This document shows positions 8,149-16,504 of a stretch of DNA of 26,735 nucleotides, piece after piece. The position numbers were made by a program, and so were the translations under genes. Origin of the DNA: JBGPYM01 sp041493205 (GTDB lineage: Bacteria; Bacteroidota; Ignavibacteria; UBA10030; UBA6906); NCBI GenBank assembly GCA_041493205.1, contig JBGPYM010000013.1:1-26735 (forward strand), read 5' to 3'. Below the pieces are notes generated by a model, which worked only from the letters and a program-made list of their open reading frames with translations, was not told the DNA's origin and made no database searches. Positions within the stretch are counted from its first letter, which is position 1. Each line of letters starts with the position of its first letter.

Positions 8149-10977
8149 CTAGTCTCCTTTTCCAACACAGACAAGGGTTCCGTCGCCGCAGGAAACGAGG
8201 ACCTCGCTCAGGCCATCGCCGTTGGCATCGGCCACGACCGGATTGCCGAGGGCATAGCCGAGTTCAACGCTCCATCGGACGACACCGCGGCCCGAGGCGT
8301 CGGTGCCGATGGCGATCAGACGGCCGTCGGTCGTTCCCGCAATGAATTCCTCTTTCCCGTCGCCGTCAATGTCGCACGCGGCGACATCCGCGGTGGTCGT
8401 GTGCAGATCAATCTCCCAGAGCACTCTCCCGGTCGCGGCTTCGAGGCAGAGAAACATGCCGTTCGAGCGGCAGGCGCCGATGCACAACCGTCCGTCGCCG
8501 GAGACATCGGCCACCCCGGGGAGGCGTAGCATCATATCCGTGAAGGGGGTTCGCATCCACCAGAGAATGGAATAGTCGTCGCGCAGGACACCGAATCCTC
8601 CGAAGCACCCGGCGACGAGGATTTCGTCCTTCCCGTCGTTGTCGGCATCCAGAATGATCGGAGAGCCGTACGCGGTGAACGGGTCTTTCAGGGTCCCGAA
8701 ATCAGCCTGCCTGTCCTTCGTGAAATCCCAGTCAGGCTGGTCCATGACGGAATTGGTGGCCCGCCAGAGGATCCAGGGATCCTTGATCCACTCTCCCGTG
8801 TGCGCATTCACCCTGCAGAGCAGGTCCTTTGCGAGAAACAGAATGTGGGGCGTTCCGTCTTTCCCCGGCACGACGGATGATGCGCTCCACGGGCCGACCC
8901 CCCTTCCCCATTCTCCCTCGCCGTACTCAACGCGCGACCAGCGCTCGTTGTTCGCGGGGTCGAGGGCGACGGTCCGCTCGGAATTCATGGAGTAGGAAGC
9001 ATAGGCCGAACCGGCAATCGTCATGGCATCGCCCGAGCCTGTCACCACCCATTCGTACAGACCGATTCTGGTCGGCGCCGGTCCGGGGACTCCCCTGAAG
9101 AGCCACGACCGCTTCAGCGATCCGTCGGATGCGAGCGCGATAAGCTCTGAACAGTCCGTCCGCTCGGGATTCACCACCATGATCTCGCGCTCACCGTCCC
9201 CGTCCACGTCACGGACATACGCGCAATGAAATGCGTTGTCGTACCCCATACACCCCCGCCCGCGCCGGCTCCAGCGTTCGGTCACTCCCCTGCCGGAAGG
9301 AATAACCTGCAACTGGTGAATTCTGTTGGTATTGTCGGGAACGGCGATCAGGGGGTGCGGATCCCGGGGCGACCGGTACACGACCGGGCCCGGTCCCGGG
9401 CGCGCAGCGGAGTATCCTTCAAGCTGCAGACGAAAGCCCGTCGTCCACTCCGCAGAGATTCCCTTCGCCCCCCGTGCGACGAGAATTCTGCCGTCATTCT
9501 CCGAGAGGATGCACTCCTGCACACCGTCGCCGTCCACGTCGGCCAGGGCGGCCATGATGAACGTTCCGCCCGAGCCGAGAGCGACGGAGCATGTGGCGAT
9601 CCGTCCCTTCTCCCAGGATACCTCTGCGAGGGAGCGCACGCCGTCGTCCGCGCAGGTGAAATAAAAGAGCGTCGTCCCTCTGGAGGACGATTCGGCCCAT
9701 GTCTCGTCATGCCCGAATTGCACCGGGCGAAAGTTTGACTTCCATCCCTCGGGCCGGAGTCCTCTCCCGGCAAATCTGGCTTTCTCGCAGCTCCAGAGCG
9801 TCACCGGCGTGAGTGTCCGGAGGGAGACGACCTCCACCAAAGAAAACGGGACGGGATTCCGCAGATATTCGGTTCCGATCAACAGCTCCGAGACGCCGTC
9901 GCCGTCCACATCCTGCACCCCCCAGAGGTACCTGTCCTTCATTGCGGCTTTCACGGAGCCGGTCAACGGGTCGATGACTTCAATCCACCAGCATCCATCT
10001 TTCCGCGCGTTGAACAGAGACACCACAAGTTCCGGCCGGCCGTCGCCGTCCACATCCTGCACGGAGTTCCCGGTATGCCGCAACTCGGTCGTGTCGTCCG
10101 GGTAGATGAACTCGATGAACCGGTCCCAGAGGAGCGAGAGATTTCCTTTCCCGTCGTTGCCGATGACGGAAATATGACGGGCCACGCGTTCCGCGACGAT
10201 GACAACCTCCCGGGCGCCGTCGCCGTTGATATCGATAAGCTGAAGCAGGCCGTAGTTCCGGTGGCGTTCGCCGTTGGAGGTCCAGCGAACCGACTGCACC
10301 ATCGTTCCGGTCAGGACATTGAATACATAGAGCCCCGAGAGCTTGGAGACCACAAGCTCATCCACCCCGTCGTTGTCCATGTCCGCCGCCGCAACGGTAG
10401 GATGGAACGCATCGTCCATCCAGAGCGTATGGGCAAGCACACCATTCCGCCGGCCGTTGCGGAAGTCAAAGACAAGGACTTCCTTGGCGCTCATCAACGG
10501 GGCGATCAGGTGCATCCCCCGAGATTTTTGGTCGAAGCGGTGGCAGAGGATCGTGCTGGCCTGCGTGCCAGACGAGAGGGGGAAGCCGACGTAGTGCCTC
10601 ATCAGGATGGCACCCGACTCGGCCGCCAGGACGATGACTTCATACCCCGTGCTGCAGACGATCTCCGGTCTGCCGTCGCCGTCGAGGTCCTCCACTGCCC
10701 CAATGGCGTTGATGCCGCACGGCTGGCTCCTCCAGGCGACGGCGCCCGTCCCGCCGGTCCGGACGACACAACCGCCATACACAAAGAGAAGGTCCATCCG
10801 CCCGTCCGCGGCGGCAATGGGGATGCACTCGTTTTCCGATCCTCCGAGAGGAAACGTCCAGAGGACGCCGGGGTGAACGATCGCGCCGGGGAGCGGGGAC
10901 CGGCCGCTCAGCCGGTGGTCACGCCGGTACATGTGCCATTCACCGGCGGGTACGGCGAGAGAGTCGGCGGAATTCAT
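8149..10977 (-). CDS. Large FG-GAP/VCBS-like beta-propeller protein with repeated DxDxDG calcium loops
   Basis: The start chosen is the ATG at 10977 (942 residues), ten bases after the preceding stop. An ATG at 11031 would add 18 residues but overlap that gene by 44 bases. The protein is built of repeats ending in Asp-rich loops. About eleven are visible, including DLDGDGRPE, DMDNDGVDE, DINGDGARE, DVDGDGVSE, DADNDGKDE, DIDGDGKEE and DANGDGLSE. These are EF-hand-like calcium sites as found in FG-GAP, VCBS and integrin-type propellers and in PL11 rhamnogalacturonan lyases. The first residues (EWHMYRRDHRLSGRSPLPG) resemble the opening of PQQ/FG-GAP propellers. No signal peptide or membrane segment is seen at either start, which is unusual for such a protein. 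No catalytic assignment is possible. A carbohydrate-binding or lyase role is a guess from context. Confidence 0.85.
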   Translation of the reverse strand: MNSADSLAVPAGEWHMYRRDHRLSGRSPLPGAIVHPGVLWTFPLGGSENECIPIAAADGRMDLLFVYGGCVVRTGGTGAVAWRSQPCGINAIGAVEDLDGDGRPEIVCSTGYEVIVLAAESGAILMRHYVGFPLSSGTQASTILCHRFDQKSRGMHLIAPLMSAKEVLVFDFRNGRRNGVLAHTLWMDDAFHPTVAAADMDNDGVDELVVSKLSGLYVFNVLTGTMVQSVRWTSNGERHRNYGLLQLIDINGDGAREVVIVAERVARHISVIGNDGKGNLSLLWDRFIEFIYPDDTTELRHTGNSVQDVDGDGRPELVVSLFNARKDGCWWIEVIDPLTGSVKAAMKDRYLWGVQDVDGDGVSELLIGTEYLRNPVPFSLVEVVSLRTLTPVTLWSCEKARFAGRGLRPEGWKSNFRPVQFGHDETWAESSSRGTTLFYFTCADDGVRSLAEVSWEKGRIATCSVALGSGGTFIMAALADVDGDGVQECILSENDGRILVARGAKGISAEWTTGFRLQLEGYSAARPGPGPVVYRSPRDPHPLIAVPDNTNRIHQLQVIPSGRGVTERWSRRGRGCMGYDNAFHCAYVRDVDGDGEREIMVVNPERTDCSELIALASDGSLKRSWLFRGVPGPAPTRIGLYEWVVTGSGDAMTIAGSAYASYSMNSERTVALDPANNERWSRVEYGEGEWGRGVGPWSASSVVPGKDGTPHILFLAKDLLCRVNAHTGEWIKDPWILWRATNSVMDQPDWDFTKDRQADFGTLKDPFTAYGSPIILDADNDGKDEILVAGCFGGFGVLRDDYSILWWMRTPFTDMMLRLPGVADVSGDGRLCIGACRSNGMFLCLEAATGRVLWEIDLHTTTADVAACDIDGDGKEEFIAGTTDGRLIAIGTDASGRGVVRWSVELGYALGNPVVADANGDGLSEVLVSCGDGTLVCVGKGD

Positions 10978-10987
10978 GCGGGCCGGT

Positions 10988-11965
10988 TCACCACGCAAGG
11001 GACTGTGGAAGGCCCGTCCTGAGCGATTCAAACGCCTTCAGGATCAGGAGTGTCGCACGCAGGCCGTCCCGGTGCGTAATCGGGGGCGCGGTCCGTGTCA
11101 GAAGCGAACGGATGAAGTCGTTGTTCTCCTCCTGGAAACCGTATTCCTCGGGGTCGGAGACCTCGGAGCTGTTCTCGCCGTCAAACAACGTGACCGTTTT
11201 CAGCCGGTTCCTCAGATGGGCGGACTTTCTGCCATCGGTGACCTGGAAGGAGAATTTTGAGACATACGGAGTCTGTCCGGAGTCCCCCTGCGCGACGCAT
11301 GCCACGCTCCCGTTGTCGAACGCGATTGTCGCCACGATATTGTCGATGATGGCCTTCCCCGGATGGGTGAAGTTTCCCCCCTCGGCAAAAATCCTCACAG
11401 GCGTCGCGCCGTTGAGATGGCACACGAGGTCCATTGTATGACAACCCTGGGAGAGGACATTCCCCCCGCCTCTGACCGGATCATTCGCCCAGAAATCGTC
11501 GGGCCACCTGCCATCCATCATCTGCGCGATCGTTATCAGGGGCGACGGTATGAATTGTCTCACCCGGGCGACCGCGGGATAGTATCGCATCTTGAAGCCG
11601 GTCATCAGCGTGATGCCGTGTTTTTCGACTGCGTTCCCCACGTCATAACATTCCTGCAGTGTCAGGGCGAGGGGTTTTTCCATCATCACGTCCTTCTTTC
11701 TCTCCGCCGACCTGATCGCAAGACTGCTATGGGTATCATGGTGCGTGCAGATATACACCGCGCGGACCGCATCGTCGCGGAGAATCCTTTCGGGATCGCC
11801 GGTGGCATACGTTCCCCCGAATTTCTCACAGAGTGACTGGGCGCGCTGTTCGTCCACGTCACAGAACGCGTAAAGGCGTGCACCGTCGATCTGAGCAAGG
11901 CACCGGGAGTGAGTTTCACCGATGCTGCCGCAGCCGATGATTGCTACATCGAGGGGGGAAGGCAT
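10988..11965 (-). CDS. Gfo/Idh/MocA-family oxidoreductase, canonical type
   Basis: This is a 325-residue protein. An N-terminal Rossmann domain carries an intact dinucleotide loop, GCGSIG (residues 11-16). The acidic residue after the second strand (CDVDEQRA) favours NAD over NADP. Glu96-Lys97-Pro98 is the EKP motif, whose lysine sits at the active site. The C-terminal domain contains the usual GGGNVLSQGCHTMDLVCHL segment with the His that acts in catalysis in many members. Such enzymes oxidise or reduce hydroxyl groups of sugars, inositols or their amino or acid derivatives. This is the first gene of the operon, and the presumed promoter must lie in the 206-base gap shared with the divergent cytochrome gene. 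Ten bases separate its stop from the next start. Confidence 0.93.
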   Translation of the reverse strand: MPSPLDVAIIGCGSIGETHSRCLAQIDGARLYAFCDVDEQRAQSLCEKFGGTYATGDPERILRDDAVRAVYICTHHDTHSSLAIRSAERKKDVMMEKPLALTLQECYDVGNAVEKHGITLMTGFKMRYYPAVARVRQFIPSPLITIAQMMDGRWPDDFWANDPVRGGGNVLSQGCHTMDLVCHLNGATPVRIFAEGGNFTHPGKAIIDNIVATIAFDNGSVACVAQGDSGQTPYVSKFSFQVTDGRKSAHLRNRLKTVTLFDGENSSEVSDPEEYGFQEENNDFIRSLLTRTAPPITHRDGLRATLLILKAFESLRTGLPQSLAW

Positions 11966-12171
11966 GACCGCTTGCGGGGCATTTTATGGGTGGCACGGGG
12001 TTTTACGGGCTGGCAAAATAAGGGGAAAATCGCTTCGAGAATCAAATTTGCTTACCTGAGAAAATTCTATAATTCGGGACGCTTCACCTGCCAAATTCAT
12101 GCGGAATACGGTGTATACCCATATGGTACAGGGTTTGCGCTCCATGATGCAGTGACGTCCTGGAGGGTTGC
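11966..12171. promoter_or_regulatory. Divergent intergenic region between the catabolic operon and the cytochrome b gene
   Basis: This gap must carry the promoters of both divergent units. On the plus strand TATAAT is at 12068-12073, about 100 bases before the cytochrome start, but no good -35 sits 16-18 bases upstream. On the minus strand a TTTG near 12050 and a TTATTTTG about 21 bases further downstream loosely resemble the Bacteroidota -33/-7 promoter pattern. No convincing LacI-type operator palindrome was found. All of these are weak matches. Confidence 0.3.
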
Positions 12172-13134
12172 ATGGAGCAAACAAGGTTGATCCGGTTCGA
12201 TTCTGATCCAAGCAAGGATGGTGCGATTCTCCGGTTCAGAAAGACTGAACGGTGGCTCCACTGGGCCATTGCCGTCCCGTTCATGATCTGCTGGCTCTCG
12301 GCCCTTATCCTCGTCCTCATCTATAACCCGGACCCGCACCGCCCCTATCGCCTGGCGTTCTCCTGGTTCCACCGGTTCTCGGGAGCGGCGCTGATCGCTT
12401 TCCCCCTCTATGTGCTGTTCAAGAGCAGGGAAGAGTACAGGATCCACACAGCCAATATCAGAACCGCCTGGCACTGGTCCCTGGACGATATGAAATGGCT
12501 TCTCCTCATGGGCCTTGCCGCGATCAGCAAGAAAATCACCCTGCCGGAGCAGGGAAAGTTCAACGCCGCCGAGAAGGTAAACTTCATGGTGGTCATGCTC
12601 TCGAGTCCGGTATTCGTTCTTACCGGACTCATGATGTGGATCCAGGATGGCGCATGGTTTCCATGGCTGATCCACGGATGCGCTGCACTGGCGGTCACGC
12701 CCACGATGCTCGGGCACATTTACATGGCGACCGTGAACCCGGATACCAGGTCGGGGATCACCGGCATGGTGTCGGGATATGTGGAAAGACAATGGGCGAA
12801 ACATCATTACGCCCTCTGGTACCGGGAACATTTTGAAAACAACGTCCTCCCCGCACGGGATCCGAGCCGGATCGCACCCCAGCCCGAGCGGCGGATTCAC
12901 ATCCACTGTCCCGCATGCAGCAAAGACATGATAACGTCCTGGACCTGGTTGCTTCAGAGGGTATTTTCGCTCCGGGCGATCCGGTGTCCGGAATGCGGGG
13001 CAACGTTCACAGCGATTACTGCTGTCACCGATCAACACCAGCTCCGGTGGATAAAACTTCAATTCGATGTCGGTGAGACCGCAATTGCTTCAAACTACAA
13101 CAGTGGTGTCACCCCTCCCTCTTCTAATATCTGA
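12172..13134 (+). CDS. Formate dehydrogenase gamma-like cytochrome b with C-terminal zinc ribbon
   Basis: This is a 320-residue protein with an AG-rich ribosome binding site (TGGAGGG) seven bases upstream. It has four hydrophobic segments in the layout of FdnI/FdoI-type cytochrome b. The four histidines His30 (ERWLHW), His67 (WFHRFSG), His168 (LIHGC) and His182 (LGHIYMA) are spaced like the diheme ligands of E. coli FdnI (His18, His57, His155, His169). The motif GHIYMATVNPDTRSG is also typical. Unlike FdnI, residues 246-275 form a ribbon-like CPAC-x22-CPEC that could bind zinc or another metal. No formate dehydrogenase catalytic or iron-sulfur subunit lies nearby, so the electron donor is unknown. 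It may pass electrons between quinone and an unlinked partner. Confidence 0.85.
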   Translation: MEQTRLIRFDSDPSKDGAILRFRKTERWLHWAIAVPFMICWLSALILVLIYNPDPHRPYRLAFSWFHRFSGAALIAFPLYVLFKSREEYRIHTANIRTAWHWSLDDMKWLLLMGLAAISKKITLPEQGKFNAAEKVNFMVVMLSSPVFVLTGLMMWIQDGAWFPWLIHGCAALAVTPTMLGHIYMATVNPDTRSGITGMVSGYVERQWAKHHYALWYREHFENNVLPARDPSRIAPQPERRIHIHCPACSKDMITSWTWLLQRVFSLRAIRCPECGATFTAITAVTDQHQLRWIKLQFDVGETAIASNYNSGVTPPSSNI

Positions 13135-13239
13135 TATTCTGCCGGACTGTCATCCGTTTTTCCGCTGGCACGCTTCGTGAACCATCTCCGCCGCAACGAC
13201 TTAGAGCGTCAACAGCCAACTGACAACGCGGGAGGCAGT

Positions 13240-15537
13240 ATGCGGCACGCTGGATTTTCCTCGAAAATGATCGCGCTTCTGTTACTTATTATGTTCCCCA
13301 TGATGGCCTGTTTCGGTCAGAAGTCGTACAGAACACGGGCATCTTCCGACTGGGCAAACATTGCTACCTGGCAGGTATCGACGAACTATGGCGCTTCCTG
13401 GGCGAATGCCAGCGATTATCCCGGTCCGGGGAACGGAGATTCCATCACGATCCTGACGGCCCACTCGCTGACCCTCAACGCTGCTCTGACGGTCAACCAG
13501 GTTCTGCTTCTCCAGGGGTCGCTTGATCTCTCTTCGAGGACCCTGACGCTGACAGGCGGGGCGGCAATCGTCATGCCGCTCAACGCCACGTCGGGACGCG
13601 TAACGCTCAAAAGCAATGGCGGCGGGTCCGGGGTAACAGCTTCCGGAGCGATCAGCATAAGCAACGACAACTATGATGACAGCACGAAATGGACTGCCCG
13701 GACGACGATCACGGGCGGGACCGCAACGATGTATGGCGTGTTCACCAATCTGTTCACCGTCAATACGGGCGCGGCCGTGCAGGTCCCGGCGGGGAAAGAG
13801 CTCGAGATGGAGGCATCGGCCGCGTGCGTGATCAACAGCGGCGCCACCATCACAGGCCTGGGAGCAGGAAGCAGGTTTACACTCGATGGCAACATCACCA
13901 TGAACGGCACGGCTGTCAATATCCTGACGGAGGTTGAGCCGGGACAAAGGACGCTGACGACCTCGACGGGCGCAACATGGGCCGATCTCGAGCTCTTCAC
14001 GACGGGCTCCGGTTCGTCGGTGACGACATTCGCCGGCGGCATCCATCACATCAACGGGACGCTCATCCTGGATTACGGGACCGGATCGTGGACCAGCGGG
14101 AGCGGTGGGAGTATCCAGTACGGCCCGGCCTCAACCTTGATGTACGCCGGGAGCGCGGCGACGGTCGCCACAGCGCTTGAATTCCCCGCCAGCAACGGGC
14201 CGCAAAGTCTCTGGCTGGCAAACTCCGGCACCGTGACACTGCCGGCATCGGCGAGGACCATTCCGCGTGAGGTGTCGATCGGTGACGGCACGTATGCCAA
14301 TCTGGGGAATGTAACAGGCTATACCACGCTTTCCTACCGGTGCACGAGCGCGAAGACGACCGCCGGAGAGTTCATTTCACCGATGAGCACGGTCAACGTG
14401 TATGATCCGGCGGGCATCACTCTTGGGAGTGCGAAGACTGTCACCGGCGCTGTGAATTGCGTGACCGGACCTCTTTCTACCGGCGGCTTGCTGCTCTCGC
14501 TTGGGTCATCGGCATACGTGACGGAGTCGGGTGGAAATTACGTAACCGGGTTTGTCGCTGTGACGAAGAACGCGGTCGGAACGATCCTGACGCCGTGCGG
14601 ACAGATCGGTGTGACCGTCGCGGGAGGTGCAGACGATCTCGGCGATGTCACGGTCATTCGCTCCGCGGGAGCGGGAGCGGGCGCTACGGTCGGGGGAGCG
14701 ACAGGCATCAATCGCCAGTGGGTGATTGCTTCCTCGAACCCTCCCGTCTCCGGCAGAGTCATTACCTTGTGCTGGGCTGGCGCCGACGACAACGGAAAGG
14801 ATCTTACGACGGCGCAGGTGTACCGCAGCGACGATGGAATATCATGGACGGCGGTCGGCGGCATCCAGGACGTGTCGGGGACACATGCAATCTCCGTGCC
14901 GGTGACCGGGTTTGGGTACTTCACCGTCAGCGACGCGGCCAATCCATTGCCGATCCAGCTCGCCTCTTTCGCCGCCGTCCCCGCGGGAACGAAGGGCGTC
15001 CGGCTCGAGTGGGTCACAGCGAGCGAAACCAACAATTTCGGATTCACGGTTCAACGCAGGTCCGACGGGGTGGGGGCCTATGCGGACATTTCCGGCAGTT
15101 TCATGCCCGGCCATGGGACGACGACGGTACCCCACACCTATGTGTACGTGGACGAGTCGGCCCCGGGTGTCCCTGTCTCGTACAGACTGAAGCAGGTGGA
15201 TCTCGATGGTTCCGTGCGGTATTCGGAACCTGTGCGGGTGGTGACGGTCACGAGCGTCGGGGAACAACGGCCGGTGACCTATGGACTGTCGCAGAATTAC
15301 CCGAACCCGTTCAATCCTTCGACGACGATCCGCTACGGGCTGCCGCAGACGGCGAAGGTCACACTTGCGGTCTATAACATTCTGGGCCAGCAGGTGGCAC
15401 GCCTCGTTGACGGACTGCAGGAAGCGGGGTATCACGAAGTGCGATTTGAAGCGTCAGGGCTCGCCGGCGGCATATATTTTTACAGGCTGTCAGCGGGAGG
15501 ATTCAGCGAGACAAAGAGTCTGTTGCTCCTGCGTTAA
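13240..15537 (+). CDS. Secreted surface protein with T9SS-type C-terminal sorting module
   Basis: The ATG at 13240 (765 residues) was chosen over the GTG at 13177 because GGGAGG sits in front of it and a signal peptide follows directly (about residues 1-27, ending near ACFGQ). The mature part starts with repetitive beta-strand sequence rich in Thr, Ser and Gly (SDWANIATWQ, NGDSITIL, GSLDLSSRTLTLTGG), like G8/parallel-beta repeats of FCB surface proteins. A linker domain near residues 575-670 (LPIQLASFAAVP, EWVTASETNNFGFTVQR) is fibronectin-like. The last roughly 85 residues form the sorting module with YGLSQNYPNPFNPSTTIRYG and end in a basic, Leu-rich tail. This tail is removed or used for anchoring by Por secretion in FCB bacteria. 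The function is unknown. Confidence 0.85.
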   Translation: MRHAGFSSKMIALLLLIMFPMMACFGQKSYRTRASSDWANIATWQVSTNYGASWANASDYPGPGNGDSITILTAHSLTLNAALTVNQVLLLQGSLDLSSRTLTLTGGAAIVMPLNATSGRVTLKSNGGGSGVTASGAISISNDNYDDSTKWTARTTITGGTATMYGVFTNLFTVNTGAAVQVPAGKELEMEASAACVINSGATITGLGAGSRFTLDGNITMNGTAVNILTEVEPGQRTLTTSTGATWADLELFTTGSGSSVTTFAGGIHHINGTLILDYGTGSWTSGSGGSIQYGPASTLMYAGSAATVATALEFPASNGPQSLWLANSGTVTLPASARTIPREVSIGDGTYANLGNVTGYTTLSYRCTSAKTTAGEFISPMSTVNVYDPAGITLGSAKTVTGAVNCVTGPLSTGGLLLSLGSSAYVTESGGNYVTGFVAVTKNAVGTILTPCGQIGVTVAGGADDLGDVTVIRSAGAGAGATVGGATGINRQWVIASSNPPVSGRVITLCWAGADDNGKDLTTAQVYRSDDGISWTAVGGIQDVSGTHAISVPVTGFGYFTVSDAANPLPIQLASFAAVPAGTKGVRLEWVTASETNNFGFTVQRRSDGVGAYADISGSFMPGHGTTTVPHTYVYVDESAPGVPVSYRLKQVDLDGSVRYSEPVRVVTVTSVGEQRPVTYGLSQNYPNPFNPSTTIRYGLPQTAKVTLAVYNILGQQVARLVDGLQEAGYHEVRFEASGLAGGIYFYRLSAGGFSETKSLLLLR

Positions 15538-15666
15538 CTGCCCGACGATTCACGCGCGATCCTCCCAGTGGGGGAGGGGGGAGCGCTGTCTTGTCTTTCA
15601 AAGGACAGGGCCCCTTGCGTCTCCAGAGAGAATTCGGTACGTTTCTGTAGCCGAATTGCTCATTTC

Positions 15667-15705
15667 AAAGCCTTCCTCGTCTGATGCGGGGAAGGCTTTT
15701 TTTTT
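15667..15705 (+). terminator. Rho-independent terminator after the T9SS-type protein gene
   Basis: A perfect 10-base stem, AAAGCCTTCC (15667-15676) with GGAAGGCTTT (15690-15699), encloses a 13-base loop and runs into a row of nine T in total (15697-15705). It lies 130 bases after the stop at 15537 and just before the DUF116 gene. A smaller hairpin (CCTCCC/GGGAGG, 15561-15577) without a T run lies nearer the stop. Confidence 0.85.
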
Positions 15706-15746
15706 ATCTCATGGCGGATGCCGTCAGCAGGGGGAGGGAAAACTTT

Positions 15747-16430
15747 ATGCGCCCGGACGGGATGAAACAGGTAACATATTCACTTGTTGCCGGCGGGCAG
15801 AATTCCGAGGAATATTATCGGGACGTCCGCCGTTTCGCCGACGAAGTTCTCGACCGCGCGTCGCGGTCTCTGGCACGAACTGTGGAGGGATTTCTCAGGA
15901 GGGCGGACAACCGGTACCGGTGGCGCGAGGACCGTGTGCAGTGCATGCGGCCCCGCGCAGAGTATCACCTTACCATGGTCGGTGCGGAAATCATGAACAG
16001 GGCATTCCGCGCGGATTTCACGTCGGCGGACACGAGGGCCGTCCTTGTCCCCGGATGCATGCGCGGCCGCCCTGAAGGAGAGTGCGAGGCGGTAAAGGTA
16101 CAGGAAGGGCTGCTGTGCCAGGGATGCCTGTCGGGGTGCCGGGTGCATCAGATTCGTGCCATGGGACTGAAACATGGTTTTCAGGTGTACGTCATCCCGC
16201 AAGCTTCCGATCTCTCACTCTGGTCGCCGCGCCCGGGGGAGCCGCGGCGGGGCGTGATCGCATCGGCATGCGTGACGACACTGGTCGAGGGGGGATGGGA
16301 ATTGAAGCGGTTCGACGTGCCTGCCCAGCGCGTCCTCCTCGATTACAGCGGCTGCAGGAAGCACTGGCATCGGGAGGGGGTGATGACGGCGATGAACCTC
16401 AGGGAATTGAAACGGGTCCTCAGCGGCTGA
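15747..16430 (+). CDS. DUF116-domain cysteine-rich protein
   Basis: The ATG at 15747 has GGGGGAGGG eight bases before it and gives 227 residues. An in-frame upstream extension begins inside the preceding terminator and was rejected. Conserved cysteine motifs fit DUF116: LVPGCMR, a following ECEA, the cluster CQGCLSGC, GVIASAC, and a C-terminal LLDYSGCRKHWHREG. These cysteines could bind an iron-sulfur cluster or another metal. The N-terminal half carries an alternating Arg/Glu helix but no membrane segment. DUF116 proteins have no established function, and this copy has no obvious operon partner, since the terminator precedes it and the efflux operon ends convergently. Confidence 0.8.
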   Translation: MRPDGMKQVTYSLVAGGQNSEEYYRDVRRFADEVLDRASRSLARTVEGFLRRADNRYRWREDRVQCMRPRAEYHLTMVGAEIMNRAFRADFTSADTRAVLVPGCMRGRPEGECEAVKVQEGLLCQGCLSGCRVHQIRAMGLKHGFQVYVIPQASDLSLWSPRPGEPRRGVIASACVTTLVEGGWELKRFDVPAQRVLLDYSGCRKHWHREGVMTAMNLRELKRVLSG

Positions 16431-16451
16431 CCGCCGCGCCAGTGGGGAAAC

Positions 16452-16484
16452 AAAAAAGCCGGATCTGCATGGAGCAGACCCGGC
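16452..16484 (-). terminator. Rho-independent terminator of the RND efflux operon
   Basis: On the minus strand GCCGGGTCTG (16475-16484) pairs with CAGATCCGGC (16458-16467), with one mismatch in ten pairs. The loop is seven bases and a run of six T follows (16452-16457). It starts 20 bases after the pump gene stop at 16505. The stem may also slow transcription from the convergent DUF116 gene, but no T run exists in that direction. Confidence 0.8.
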
Positions 16485-16504
16485 GTTGCGTTGTGAATCG
16501 CCTC

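Noticed and set aside
10075..11022. 315-residue plus-strand open frame
   Set aside because: It is antisense to the large propeller gene, and its His/Val/Asp-rich translation is an image of the repeated calcium loops read backwards.
12097..13062. 321-residue minus-strand open frame over the cytochrome gene
   Set aside because: The plus-strand frame has all four heme histidines and a ribosome binding site. The antisense frame shows no domain and is Arg/Pro-rich.
13282..14049. 255-residue minus-strand frame inside the T9SS-type protein gene
   Set aside because: It is antisense in a GC-rich repeat region and has no recognisable motif or start signal.
14457..15377. 306-residue plus-strand frame overlapping the T9SS-type protein gene in another frame
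   Set aside because: Its translation is Arg/Gly-rich low-complexity sequence, while the other frame carries the YPNPFNP sorting module.
15684..15746. Longer DUF116 start at 15684
   Set aside because: It begins inside the stem of the terminator and has no ribosome binding site. The ATG at 15747 has a strong one.
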